64,000 nt of DNA from Mytilus californianus. Taxonomy: Eukaryota > Mollusca > Bivalvia > Mytilida > Mytilidae. Location of the stretch: the NCBI RefSeq assembly GCF_021869535.1, contig NW_026262734.1, positions 88,913,285 through 88,977,284 of the forward strand, in the 5' to 3' direction. The notes under the pieces were generated by a model. The model saw nothing but the letters and a program-made list of their open reading frames with translations. It was not told where the DNA came from and made no database searches. Both the position numbers and the translations under genes were made by a program. Below are positions 1-11,501 of the stretch, one piece after another; the first letter of the stretch is position 1; each line of letters starts with the position of its first letter.

Positions 1-800
1 CACAATCTCTATAAATTGGTCCAATATTATCTTAAAACGCTCTACCGACTTCATTTCATTTTGTCAATTTCAGTTTGTTTACCTTAACGTCATATTTTCT
101 AACATAAACCACTCTATAGATTTTCTTAAATGATGCGCCAATGTCTCCTCTACAACACATATGTAGTGTTGCCCGTCAAAATCTCTATAAATTGGTCCAA
201 AATTAACTTAAAGTGCCATAACCAATAGGTTCATTTTGTCAATTTCAGTTTTTTACACTAATTTCAGATCTTCGAACATTCACTGCTCTCGATGCACCAA
301 TGTCTCCTTTACAACACCTATAAAGTCGTTGCTCGTATCAATCTTTATAATTTGGTCCAAAATAAACTTAAAGTGTCCAACCTCCCTAATCTTGTTTTGT
401 TAATTTCAGTTTCTACCCTAAATTCAGATTTACAACATAAACCACTCTGGCTTTTTTTATAAACGATGATCCAGTGTCTCTTCTACAATACCCATATAGT
501 CGTTGTCCGTTACAATCTCTATAAATTGGTCCAAAATTAACTTAAAGTGCCCTACCCCCTAATTTTATTTTTGTCAATTTCAGTTTTTTTATCCTAACTT
601 CAGATTTTCAAACATGAACCACTCTGGAGATTATCCTAAATGATGCACCAATGTCTCTTCTACAACACCTTTATAGTCGTAGCCCGTGACAATCTCTATA
701 AATTGGTCGAAAATTTACTTAAAGTGCTCTACCCTCTTAATCTCATTTCGTCAATTAAAGTTTCTACCCTAACTTAAGATTTTCGAACATTAACAACTCT
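1..800. repeat. Tandem satellite, period about 160-177 bp, about 4.7 copies
   Basis: A block recurs containing ATAAATTGGTCCAAAATTAA, then AACTTAAAGTGCCCTACC, then a TTTTGTCAATTTCAG stretch and ACCAATGTCTC. The TTGGTCC landmark falls at about 16, 192, 352, 526 and 703. Copies differ by substitutions and small indels, so this is an old array, cut off at the left edge of the window. No coding frame runs through it. Confidence 0.85.
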
Positions 801-968
801 GTTTTTTTTTCCTAAACGGTGCGCTAGGCGAATGAAAACAAGGCACATGTTATTCCATTTAAAACCATGTATAGTATATAGTATATAGAATAACAAATTA
901 TTAATTTCAAGTTAGATCATATCAATCCTATGTAATATGAAATTCAAATGTTTACCCTTCATTGACAG

Positions 969-1321
969 GGACTCAAGAGAGAAATCATTTATCAAGCAGC
1001 GAACTAGTACCCAGTGGATTACCGTACAAGAACTACAATCAGCGGCACTACTATATCACCACGAATCAATCCACAGTTCCATTCCGTGTATATGTACACA
1101 CAAGTATGAGATACAACATTTATTGGAGTCCGGAGTCACAGAATACAACACATGGGGGTCAGATCGTGAATGTGGGAATACAAGAAACAAGAGTAAAATA
1201 CCAGTATGTATTAAAGTGCAATAAATGTGATTTTTTAAAGAATAATAATACATGGATGTACAATATAATACAAACAATCAACATTATACCAATTAAGAAT
1301 TTAAAGATAAAAAGTATATAA
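969..1321 (+). CDS. Possible terminal exon of an unrecognised gene
   Basis: A pyrimidine-rich tract ending TTCATTGACAG (to 968) is a good splice acceptor. The frame that follows opens with GTQERNHLSSSELVPSGL and contains KNYNQRHYYITTNQSTVPFR and VYVHTS. Its amino-acid composition is far more protein-like than the AT-rich chance frames around it. The frame stops at TAA 1319-1321, and AATAAA follows at 1373-1378, as expected for a last exon. The final 35 or so residues (from about 1215) are Asn/Ile/Lys-rich and look non-coding, so the exon may instead end earlier at a donor near 1190. I do not recognise the family, and the upstream exons would lie outside the window. An overlapping frame starting at 937 is judged a shadow. 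Confidence 0.4.
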
Positions 1322-1931
1322 TATGTTCAATGTTTTATAAAAGCAAATTTAAGGAAAGATATATTTGGATAAAATAAATGAAATTTCTTTTTATGATTGT
1401 ATGTGATTGTATTTTGTATATGTTTACTTCTTGTTTCACATATATCTGTGACAGAGTGTTTTTAAATGAAGCATATTATATTGTTATTGTGATAAAGATT
1501 GTATTCAATAGTGTGAATCAAAAGCTGGTAAATTCATCTTAAACACACTTCTCACCCCCACCCCTTTTCCCCCTCGAATCTTAGCGTTTTTATGCTTAGA
1601 CACAAATTAGATATTGCTCGAATAGTTGAATTTAAAAATGAAAATGTTAAAACAAAATGAAGAAAAACTGTATTCGATCAACAAAAATCAACAACTGATA
1701 ATAATAATATTTTTTCTTACAGATCAATGAATACTTACAGACTGGCCTGCTTTTATTAAAGTTTTATCAAAATGGACAAATTTTTGTAAGAATATAAATC
1801 TGTATATTACAATTCAGAAAATGCCTTTCTTCAATAAACTGTTACCCGATGGTCTGTGTCAAAATAAGAAAAGAAAACGAGGTATGAGGTCGATATATAT
1901 TCTCGTACCGTATTGTCAGTATTTTTAAATA

Positions 1932-1996
1932 TAAAATGGAGGAAGGAAATGGGGAATGTGTCAAAGAGACAACAACCCGACCAAAGAGCAGAAAAT
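1932..1996 (+). repeat. Fragment of interspersed repeat family A
   Basis: Contains GGGGAATGTGTCAAAGAGAC followed by AACAACCCGACC, the head of the repeat seen longer at 38930-39262, at 44705-45260 and inverted at 11950-12365. Another short fragment lies at 5038-5095. The rest of 1400-2190 shows nothing else I can identify. Confidence 0.75.
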
Positions 1997-2195
1997 AAAA
2001 TAGAAATTCATTTAATTAGTTGTTAACTTATGTTAAGATTGTATCGAGGCAACAAATCAAATTATTTAGATTATAAAAATAATAATACAACTATGTATAA
2101 AGTTGTGTACTTCGTTTTATGGGATATATAATGTGACACAAAACAGCTAAAAATATGTACCATACATGTCATACCCCAACTTTAGTAGTTAAAGC

Positions 2196-2404
2196 TTTAT
2201 TGTATAAACGTTGGTTGTCCGTTCGTCCGACAAAAACCTCTTCAGACTCGGCTTACTTGTACGTTTGAAAAAAAAGATTAATAAATAGTCATGCAGTACG
2301 TTGAAGGTGATCGGTCATAAACATGGTAATGTGTTAGCGCTTTTCGGATCTACCTGCCACCCGCCTCTTATTCTATAATACATTGAATAACGAGTGGGGT
2401 ATGT
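2196..2404 (+). repeat. 209-bp dispersed duplication, copy 1
   Basis: Nearly identical to 4487-4695, at a constant offset of 2291 bp. Shared landmarks are AACGTTGGTTGTCCGTTCGT, CAGTACGTTGAAGGTGATCG and CATTGAATAACGAGTGGGGT. The two copies bracket the 52-bp minisatellite. The near-identity suggests a recent duplication or a young mobile segment. Confidence 0.9.
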
Positions 2405-2809
2405 ATACACAGCAATGCATGTAACTTCTTGTTTAGCAGTGATTTAGTAGAAATGTAATAACATCTAAGGAATGTAACCATACGCTTTATTTCTATATAA
2501 TTTCAACATGCAGAAGCATTATAATGTTATAATATTATATACAAACATATAATTATATTAATTAGGTATCAACAGTATATATAATATTGATGTCACCGAA
2601 AACGCGATATGTAATTAACAAAACAACACTTACCACAGAATTAAAAGTGAAATAGTTTGTTGCAATACATATTTTAAAGATTAAGAAGGAAACTGTTGCA
2701 TTAAATGCAAGGATTTGTAGAGTAAGACTATACAAATCCTTAATTAAAGACGTTCTAAAAACAACAATAAACATAACATTTAGTGAAAAACTAAATAACA
2801 CTTTGTATA

Positions 2810-3775
2810 CGATCCGGTTTATGCGTAAATGAAGCAATACTTCGTCAGGTTTCCCGTGCACGATCCGGGTATACGGGTAAATTTAACAATGTTTCGTCGG
2901 GTCTCCTGTACACGATCCGGTTTATGGGTAATTGTAGCAATACTTCGTCAGGTCTCCCGTACATGATCCGGGTATACGGATAAATGTGACAATGCTTCGT
3001 CGGGTCTCCTGTACACGATCTGGTGTATGGGTAAATGTAGCAATACTTCGTCAGGTCTCCCGTACACGAATCGGGTATACGGGTAAATATAGCAATGCTT
3101 CGTCTGGTCTCCTGTACACGATCGGTTTATGGGTAAATGTAACAATACTTCGTCAGGTCTCCCGTACACGATCCGGGTATACGGGTTAATGTAACAATGC
3201 TTCGTAGGGTCTCCTGTATACGATCCGGTTCATGGGTAAATGTAACAATGCTTCGTCAGGTCTCCCGTACACGATCCGGATATACGGGTAAATGTAACAA
3301 TGCTTCGCCTGGTCTCCCGTACACGATCCGGGTATACGGGTAAATGTAACAATGCTTCGTCAGATCTCATGTACACGATCCGGATATACGGGTAAATGTA
3401 ACAATGCTTCATCGGGTCTCCCGTACACGATCCGGGTATACGGGTAAATGTAACAATGCTTTGTCGGGTCTCCCGTACACGATCCGGGTATACGGGTTAA
3501 TGTAACAATGATTCGTCGGGTCTCCTGTATACGATCCGGTTTATGGGTAAATGTAACAATGCTTCGTCAGGTCTCCCGTACACGATCCGGGTATACGGGT
3601 AAATGTAACAATGCTTCGTCGGGTCTCATGTACACGATCCGGATATACGGAGAAATGAAACAATGCTTCATCGGGTCTCATGTACACGATCCGAGTATAA
3701 GTGTAAATGTAACAATGCTTCGTCGGGTCTCATGTACACGATCCGGGTTGTTGATGGTTTTTATAATGCTTCGTC
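2810..3775. repeat. 52-bp minisatellite, about 18 copies
   Basis: Units contain ACACGATCCGGGTATACGGG, TAAATGTAACAATGCTTCGT and a GGTCTCC link. The spacing measured between CTTCG landmarks (3251, 3303, 3355, 3407) is exactly 52 bp. Two alternating sub-variants are visible, with GGTTTATGGG or GGGTATACGGG, particularly in the left half. Since 52 is not a multiple of three, frames shift from unit to unit. The short open frames on both strands here are by-products. Confidence 0.95.
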
Positions 3776-4434
3776 GGGATGATGTACATGGTTCTGATCA
3801 TTATTGTATGTAAAAATACTGAATCAGATTCTAACTTAGTTAAGATTAAACACTAAATTTATATATAACGAAATTAAAAGGATTTTATCACGATGGTTTA
3901 CTAATTTGTTGTTTTTAAAGATAACCATATACACAAATCCGTAAATATGTAATACAAAAGTAAGTATTACTCAAACCACGCCTGTGACTACGAGGAAGTT
4001 AGTAATGGACAGTGTTAAACAGTGCTATAGCCAAAATAAAAATCAGTAATGGTGTTATATTTCACTGAATCGCGTGAAAAAAACGGCTACTCATAACTCT
4101 GCGATATGAGCATTTTAAGATGGAAAACGCAGTCATGATGAGTATACGTTTTTATTGATTATTGATTGTCGCTGATCGGTCAAGGTTTCAGTATATACAA
4201 GGTATAATCGTCGACATAGCGAATGCATAAAAAACTATTTGGGAATACGCTTTTATGCACGTAACTGAAATTTATGATATATTTCATAACTGAATTTCGA
4301 CGATGATCGTAATTGTAGGTGGATTTGTATAGAGAACATGTGGAACCTGTATTCAGTGGTTGTCGTTTGTTGCTGTCTGTCATAAGTGTTATTATTTTTG
4401 TTTGACCGTGGTTTACTCGTTTCACATTTTTTTT

Positions 4435-4742
4435 TATGTCAAGACCTTTTATCTGATTTGACGGTATGGATTTTGTTGAACTATGATTTATTGTATAAAC
4501 GTTGGTTGTCCGTTCGTCCGACACAAACCTCTTCAGACTCGGCTTACTTGTACGTTTGAAAAAAAAGATTAATAAATAGTCATGCAGTACGTTGAAGGTG
4601 ATCGGTCATAAACATGGTAATGTGTTAGCGCTTTTCGGATCTACCTGCCACCTGCCTCTTATTCTATAATACATTGAATAACGAGTGGGGTATGTCAAGA
4701 CCTTTTATCTGATTTGACGGTATGGATTTTGTTGAACTATGA
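4435..4742 (+). repeat. X-Y-X arrangement: 209-bp segment between two 52-bp direct repeats
   Basis: The 52 bp at 4435-4486 (TATGTCAAGACCTTTTATCT to the CTATGA end) is repeated at 4691-4742. Between them lies the second copy (4487-4695) of the 209-bp segment also found at 2196-2404. The arrangement fits either a 256-bp tandem duplication or insertion of the segment with flanking duplication. Confidence 0.85.
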
Positions 4743-6301
4743 GATAGGGCTTACATTAACGTCAATGGACTCTCAGACTGGTGGATATTGTCCTTTCTGG
4801 CAATTAAATCACATCTTCTGAAGTTTGTACGAACAGAGATGTTTCCATTTCTGTAGTTTATAATGTCTCGAAATACTAAGCATTTCCATCATGTTGCTTC
4901 CTTTGCACATAATTGTTACAAGATCTTACAAGTGGCAGACATCTAGATGGCGATATATAAAATCTGGATATTTAGCATTACTTGGGAATACACGAAAACA
5001 AACGTTCTCTGTATTTCTTTCGTTTGAATATAATTGAGAATGGAATCGGGGAATGTGTCAGAGACAACAACCATACCAAATAGCAGAAAACAACCCAATG
5101 CCATAGGAATAATATGTTTTTTTAAGTCACAAATATACTTATAAAATTCACATGTAAAATGACTAATCAGACAGTGGTATATTAGAACAGATAGTCTTCA
5201 TACCGCAGAGCTTACATCATACTAACTATACTGAAAAGCTAGTTAGATTTATTGTCTGGTCAAATATGTATCACATATTAACTGGTGAGCATTTATACCA
5301 CAAAAAATAAATATTTTAAGGAATGGGAAATAGATACATTAGTACCAGTCTGTATAGTTGCCATTTGTAACCTTCCGAGATTTTTTTCTGGCTTCATTGC
5401 CATTCATCTTCAGAAAGTTTTATTATCACGTATGCACATCTTGGTTCAATAATATGGAACAAGTAAGTTACTGCATTATATAGTGGCTTTAAAATAAGGA
5501 ACTTTTTACAAATTTGAAAATTATGATGAAAAAGTTTACTATTCGAAAATTGGCTTTGAACTAGCTAGCTCATGATAACTATCAGTACTCTTAGATCAGT
5601 ATACCAGGGGCCTGTTAATCAGTGGTTATTGTTGATTGCTTTCAGTCAGATTTATTTTTTGTTTTATTTGTTATTATAAATCTGGCTGTTTTCTTGTTTG
5701 AAGTGTTTTACATTTTGTTTTGATTAGGTCTTTTACAGCTTACTATATCTTGTGGGTTTTGCTTATTGTTGAAGGCAGTAAGATGATCAGTAGTTATAAC
5801 TTACTGGATAACATTTGGTGTCTGGTGACTTCTTGTCTTAGACAAAATATCCTTATACTTAAAAAGTTCCATTTCCCTCAGGTAAATTTGATCTTAAATG
5901 ATTTTGGCTACTCTTTTAATATCCATTTAGGTCATATAACTCAACAAGTATTTATACATGTATAATGGGTTGTTGTTGTTGTTGTTGGTATTTTTATGAA
6001 GGCAAATCTATAAAACTGCTTTGGAACCTTTAAATTTTTATATAAATAATAAATAAGTGTTATTTTTTTCAATATAAAACACAAACAATTAAAAGTTATA
6101 TGGCACTATCTTTTAATCATGTAATCATTGATTAATATATTATGAACATTTGTATGTAATTTGAAAATAAATAATGCAACACCTTTGATTGTTCTGGTGC
6201 AAAACAACAACCATTCACAGTATGAAAATCATCATGAAATAACAATTATTGCATCAACCATCATAAAAAAAAATGTAATATACAATTACTCAGTTGTCTA
6301 T
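4743..6301. other. Non-genic stretch
   Basis: AT-rich sequence with a family A fragment at 5038-5095. A 5800-5960 stretch (CCCTCAG, GATTTTGGCTA, GTCATATAACTC) resembles the tail of the SINE at 45855-46215. I see no supported exon; the frame at 5720-5965 overlaps this repeat-like tail. Confidence 0.5.
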
Positions 6302-6539
6302 TTAAGGAGTTTGCTACTCTGATTCAAAATAACAAAATAACAAAAATAAATAAAATGCTCCGCTGGGCGCAGCTTGATACAACCGCAGAGGTCGAACCCT
6401 GAACAGTTGGGGCAAGTATGGACACAACATTCAAGTTTGATACAGCTCTGAATTTGGATTGTGATTAAATATTTGACACAGCATAGGTTTCTGACACAGA
6501 ATGAATGTGGTCTAAGAACTTAAATTTTTTTAATTTACC

Positions 6540-7375
6540 TATTATGGTCCAATATCAAAAATCTAAATACATGGTTAGATTCAGCATATCAAAGAATCCA
6601 AAGAATTCAATTTTTGATGAAATCAAACAAAGTTTAATTTTGGACCCTTTTGACCTCAATGTGGACCAATTTGATAACAGGGCCCAACAATCAAAATACA
6701 TGGTTAGATTCAGCATATCAAAGAACCCAATATATTCAATTTTTGTTGAAATCAAACAATGTTTAATTTTGGACCCCAACTTGGACCAACTTGAAAACTG
6801 GGGCCATAATCAAAAATCTAAACACATGTTTAGATTCAGCATATCAAAGAACCCCAAGAATTCAATTTTTGATAAAATCAAACTAAGTTTAATTTTGGAC
6901 CCTTGGGACCTTAATGTAGACCAATTTAAAAACAGGACCCAAAATTAAAAATCTAAATACACGGTTAGATTTGGCATATCAAAGAACCCCAATAATTCAA
7001 TTTTTGATGAAATAAAACAAAGTTTAATTTTGGACCCTTTTTACCTCAATATGAACCAATTTGAAAGCGGGACCCACAAATAAAAAATCTAAATACATGG
7101 TTAGATTCAGCATATCAAATAACCCCATATATTCAATTTTTGTTGAAATCAAACAAAGTTTAATTTAGGACCCCAATTTGGACCAACTTGAAAACTGGGC
7201 CCGAAATAAAAAATCTAAATACATGTTTAGATTCAGCATATCAAAGAACCCCATATATTCAATTTTTGTTAAAATCATTCTAAGTTTAATTTAAGACCCT
7301 TTGGACCTTAATGTAGACCAATTTGAAAACTGGACCCAAAATTAAAAATCTAAATACACAGTTAGATTCAGCATA
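6540..7375 (+). repeat. Tandem array, period about 131 bp, about 6.4 copies
   Basis: Each unit carries GGTTAGATTCAGCATATCAA, AAGTTTAATTTTGGACCC and GACCAATTTGAAAAC. The landmark recurs at about 6575, 6705, 6831, 6965, 7101, 7230 and 7365. It lies inside element E2. Diverged single units occur in the inverted E2 copy at 53560-53800. Confidence 0.9.
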
Positions 7376-7930
7376 ACAAATAAATAAATGTGGTCAAAGA
7401 TTTTACAAATCTAATGCGCCATACTGTGCAATTAAAGATTACTTCTTGAAATTTTACAATATTTGAAATTTGAAAAAAAAAATAATATTTGAAGAATAAT
7501 TCTTTTTAATTTCTGAAATCTGAAATGAGAAAAAATTGACCCCCCACAATTTCTTTTTACCCCCCCCCCCCCCCCCCCCTCCCCTTTTTCCCCAAAAAAA
7601 TTCTTTCCCTCAAGATATGTTCATAATCTCAATTCAAATTTCCAATGGAATTTGCAACCATAATTACCCATTTAAATTTACCATAGTGCTAACTTAATTT
7701 ATTTTATAATAGAATTTAAAATATGGTGTCAAATCTTTCATATGGATTTTTTTGTAAAAAAAAAAAGATGCAACATTTGCAGATATTTTTACTGGTCTTC
7801 CTTTATAAATATGCATTTCTTTAAACATAATTTATAAGCAGTGTAAGTGAAGTAATCAAAATGTTGTATGTGGATTACCTCCCTTACACTTTTAAAATTG
7901 TCTTAATTGTTCATTAACCATTACTTTATA

Positions 7931-8009
7931 CATAATTTAAAAGCAGTGTAAGGGAGGTAATTCAAATGATGTATTTGATTTATCTCCCTTACACTGCTTT
8001 AAATTATGT
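7931..8009. repeat. Hairpin inside element E2
   Basis: The left arm CATAATTTAAAAGCAGTGTA then AGGGAGGTAA pairs with the right arm TTATCTCCCTTACACTGCTT then TAAATTATG. A related half-copy lies just upstream at 7830-7900, so an ancestral foldback was probably inserted here. Confidence 0.75.
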
Positions 8010-8678
8010 TTTGTACTAAAGTATTTGTCCATATAAAAATGCTTGTTTTTTGCCCCTTTTTTGGCCCCTAATTCCTAAAATTTTGAGGAAATTACCCCCA
8101 AAATCAATCCCAGCATTCCCTTTGTGATATGGAACCTTGTGGTACAATGTCAGAGAGATCCATACACTAACACACAAGTTATGTCTGGAAGTTACAAAAA
8201 TGCTTATTTTTGGCCCCTTTTTGGCCCCTAATTCCTTAACTGTTGGTACCATAACCCCCAAAATCAATCCCAACCTTCCTTTAGTGGTATTGAACCTTAT
8301 GGTAAAATTTCATAGAGATCCATTCACTTAAACTAAAGTTAGAGTGCGAAAACCAATGTGTCTTCGGACAACGACGATGCCAACGTCATACCAATATACG
8401 ATCGCAAAATTTTTTTGCGGTCGTATAAAAAGCAAAAAATTTCAGGGTTCATGTCCTTGTTTTCAAGATATAAGGCAGGAAATGATTTTCTCTAGATTTT
8501 TTGATACATTTAATGTTGGCACCTTTTTTCTTTCAAAAGCTATAAAACAAAACAAGGATTTTAAAAGATTTTCAAATATGGCTTTTTAACTTATATGTAA
8601 TTTGTGAACAGAAAAGTGGGGGTTAGCAGGCAAAACATTTAATGGAACTACATGGATAAAACCAGAGGATTCTGAATA

Positions 8679-8876
8679 CTGTGGATTCATTTTAATATTT
8701 TTCGTGGAATAAGGAAATATTATATGTTCGTGGAAATTTGATTTCATGGTTTTGCCAAAATCTGCATCCAAGCCTAGATGGTAAATTTGTAATTCATTGA
8801 ACATTTGAATACATGGTTCAACCTTACCCACGAAATACACAAAAATTGGTATCCCACGATTATAATGAATACACAG
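8679..8876. mobile_element. Foldback MITE E3, copy 1
   Basis: It starts CTGTGGATTCATT and ends AATGAATACACAG, flanked by TA on both sides (677-678 and 877-878 of the 8-kb block); CTGA also flanks both ends. Inside are TTTTCGTGG and CCCACGA half-repeats. Related copies lie at 19259-19459 (CTGTAAATT ends, TA flanks) and, decayed, around 10275-10420 and 38150-38640. TA duplication suggests a Tc1/mariner-type origin, which is inference. Confidence 0.65.
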
Positions 8877-8922
8877 TATCTGATCACAAAAAGTTAAAGA
8901 CAAGGAGAGGGAACATCATTAA

Positions 8923-9644
8923 CACATTTGATGACAATCTAGTTTTGATTCAAAATTAAAGGTGACTGAATTTTGATGAAGTTACCCTAATATAATCTAT
9001 TTCATGCATTCAATGGCCATTAAATCTTTGATTCAAATTTAAAAGTGACTGATTCTTATGAAAGTTTATACATTTTATACTGTGTTGCAGTTGAAATGAT
9101 GAAATGTTTATTGTCGATTGACATACATGTTTTAAATGATCTATCGTTTAAATAAATATAAACAATTTATGATGAAATAAAAATGGATTGAAATCATAAA
9201 TAAAAATCAAACATCTAATCAACAAATAAAGCAATATTTATCAATAACTACTAGTTAGATCACTAGCTACAAACACTGAACACAATGAACATATACATTT
9301 CAAATATATAATTTAAATTTCATATATTAACAAACAACTTTTTTTCATAGTGTCCAATTTTGACATATTTATTTGCTACAGGTTAAGTCAAAAGTTTTTT
9401 ACACATAGGTTCATGCTTTAACAATAAAATGTGTGGGAGTCTTCCAAAAAATGATCTCTATTGCCTGCAGTCTCAAAATAATTTTTTGAAAGACCCCAAA
9501 AATCATTACGGGCTATTCAAGAATTAAATGCATGGGGTATGGTAGGCACTTTTTTTAATAGCATGAAGATCAAAAATTAAAATAGCACGGGCAAAACTAC
9601 ATGAAGTTAAATTTTTGTGCCACTTCGGTGGAATTTAGTAATAC
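8923..9644. other. Non-genic AT-rich stretch
   Basis: I see no exon with convincing splice sites and no clear repeat structure apart from poly-A/T runs. Confidence 0.5.
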
Positions 9645-9965
9645 CAAAGTTTGATGCAAAAAAGATGACACAAGTTAGCAGAGATGATTTTTGTGTGTCA
9701 TCTTTAATGCTTAAAAGTTGACACACATGACAACAGAGGTGAAAATTTTGTGTAATCTTAAATGCATTTAAGATGACACAAAACAAATGGAGTGATTACT
9801 TGTGTCATCTTTAATGCATAAAAGATGACAAATGACAAGGCAACAGAGGTGAATTCTTTGTGTCACCTTAAATCCATAAGATGACACAAGACAACAGAAG
9901 TGATTTTTTTGTGTCAATACAGATTCTGTCAGGTGACACAATCATATGTGTTGTTTTTCTAGGGT
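9645..9965. repeat. Tandem repeat with internal dyads, period about 60 bp, about 5 copies
   Basis: Units alternate AAAAGATGACACAA and GACAACAGAGGTGA with TTTTGTGTCATCTTTAATGC. TGTCATC and GATGACA are reverse complements, so each unit can fold. No coding frame. Confidence 0.8.
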
Positions 9966-11012
9966 ACTACTTTTCACTCTAAATAGGTACCAGAAAAACA
10001 TTGGCCAATTGCAAGTATTAGCACTTTAACAATACAGAAAATCAGAAAAAATATCTTACTTTCTTTCTGTCAGATACAATAATACTGATAAAAATATTTA
10101 AAAATATCATACTTGTACATTCAATTAATTTTATAAATATTTAATTTAAAACTTGATGTTAAGCCAATGACATTCAAATCTTTTATAATAAATAATTGAA
10201 ATAAACTATAGAAAAGAAATTTAATCTGCATTCTTTATATAAATAAAATAAAATAATGAGCAAATATTTCAAATCAATATACTGTGGATTAATTTATTTT
10301 CATGGATTCTAATTATCTTGGATTGAGGAAAAATTTATACTTTGCTGAACATTAAAATTTGTGGTTCATCTGTATCCAAGAAATGCATGCAAATTGGTAT
10401 CCAATAAATAATAATAATAAAACCAAAGTATTAAATAATATTTTAATATTAAATATACTTGATAGGGTTTAAAAAAAAAATTTTGTAATTATAAATTAAA
10501 CATTTCATTGGTAGCATCATCTGCAATACAGATATCAACTTCTCTTAAAAAAATGTAAATAACTGGTAAATTATTCAAACATCTTTAAAAGATTTTTCAT
10601 GTTGTTTTTTTACCTTTTCATATCTATTTTTTTCAAAACTGATATCTAAATTGGCTTAAAGCCTATCTATACAATACGTAACAATACAATCAAGTTTACT
10701 TATCACAAATATAATGCATAAATTACAACTAAGGAGATTTTTTTATTTTTCAACCTATCAAAACTCATTAATGCCTACTTATGGTGCAATGTAAAATGAC
10801 ACTTTTGCTGTAGTAAAATAATTGAAAAAAAAATTGAAATAGATATAGCTTTTTTATGGTTTATTTTTTAATGAACAGTTAATACAATCATCACATACAT
10901 GTGACATATCAGTGCAGAAAGATCACTTATGATGTCATAAACAAAATTGAATATATTTGCCAAAAAAAACTCAATTTATGCACCTTTATTTAATAAAAAA
11001 AATATACTATGC

Positions 11013-11089
11013 AAGGCCTTCCCCAATAAGATATTTTACACACAATGTAAATTACATCTTGTAGCAAAATATCTTTATGGTAAGGCCTT
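11013..11089 (-). other. Hairpin in the likely 3'UTR of the Z-alpha gene
   Basis: AAGGCCTT at both ends and AATAAGATATTTT pairing with AAAATATCTTTAT give a stem over about 77 nt with a loop near the middle. It lies between the stop codon and the candidate poly(A) signal. It may be an old foldback element or a structural RNA element. Confidence 0.55.
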
Positions 11090-11406
11090 GGTTAATATCT
11101 AAATATTTATGACAAGATCTGAAAATGGGTTTTTTCTAAAATTGTTTTGGAGTGTAAAGACTTAAGAAAAATATTTTTAGGGAAAAAACAAAAAATATGA
11201 ATACTTATATATGATAAACTATTATGAACATCTAAAATGTTTTAGTGTCAGACATTATTCTGTATATTTCTAATACTTTTCTGTGTTGAAGGGGCCAAAA
11301 TAGGTAGCATTATCATAGCTTTGTTTTACAAAAAAAAAATATTCTTAGTATAAAAATAACTTGTCTGTACATATCACATGAAAATAACTTAATTTGGAAA
11401 AACATA

Positions 11407-11501
11407 TTATTGGGAATTCTGTTGTAAGTTGGATACAATGTCTTCTGATGCTGGCATCACTTCTCTTTCTCTTCTTTCTTCCTGATTATTTGGATCAAGA
11501 G
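11407..11501 (-). CDS. Z-alpha gene last coding exon
   Basis: Encodes the C-terminal ALDPNNQEERREREV and PASEDIVSNLQQNSQ, then stop TAA at 11407-11409. The acceptor is CTTTCAG. A candidate poly(A) signal AATAAA lies on the minus strand at 10985-10990, which would give a 3'UTR of about 420 nt. Confidence 0.75.

Larger units (their letters stand above)
6354..8427 (+). mobile_element. Interspersed element E2, copy 1, with internal tandem repeats
   Basis: It begins near GCTCCGCTGGGCGCAGC and CCCTGAACAGTTGGGGCAAG. It ends with a hairpin around ACGATCGCAAAATTTTTTTG and GCGGTCGTATAAA. The same start and end occur at 22555-23551 and, inverted, at 53039-53988. It holds a 131-bp tandem array (6540-7375), a poly-C tract (about 7561-7580), a hairpin (7931-8009) and two units of about 180 bp with GGCCCCTTTTTTGGCCCCTA-like cores (8050-8340). 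It is inserted inside element T3. The long frame at 6505-6948 is only the tandem array read through. Confidence 0.75.
6306..8918 (+). mobile_element. TTAA-flanked foldback element T3, interrupted by two other elements
   Basis: The left end is TTAA (6302-6305) followed by GGAGTTTGCTACTCTG. The right end is GAGAGGGAACATCA followed by TTAA (8919-8922). Both ends match, with some decay, the GGATGTTCGCT ends of the copy at 24498-25527. Its body (AAAATAACAA at about 6328, then CTTGTTTTCAAGATATAAGG at about 8456) is split by the 2-kb element at 6354-8427. A second foldback lies at 8679-8876. No transposase frame is present, so this is a non-autonomous element. Confidence 0.65.

Noticed and set aside
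2810-3775. CRISPR-like array
   Set aside because: Units are contiguous 52-bp repeats without unique spacers, in a eukaryotic genome.
6505-6948. 147-codon frame with repeated RFSISKNP motif
   Set aside because: It is the 131-bp tandem array inside element E2; adjoining units are out of frame and contain stops.
8586-8903. 105-codon minus frame
   Set aside because: It runs through the E3 foldback and the end of T3; no coding signature.
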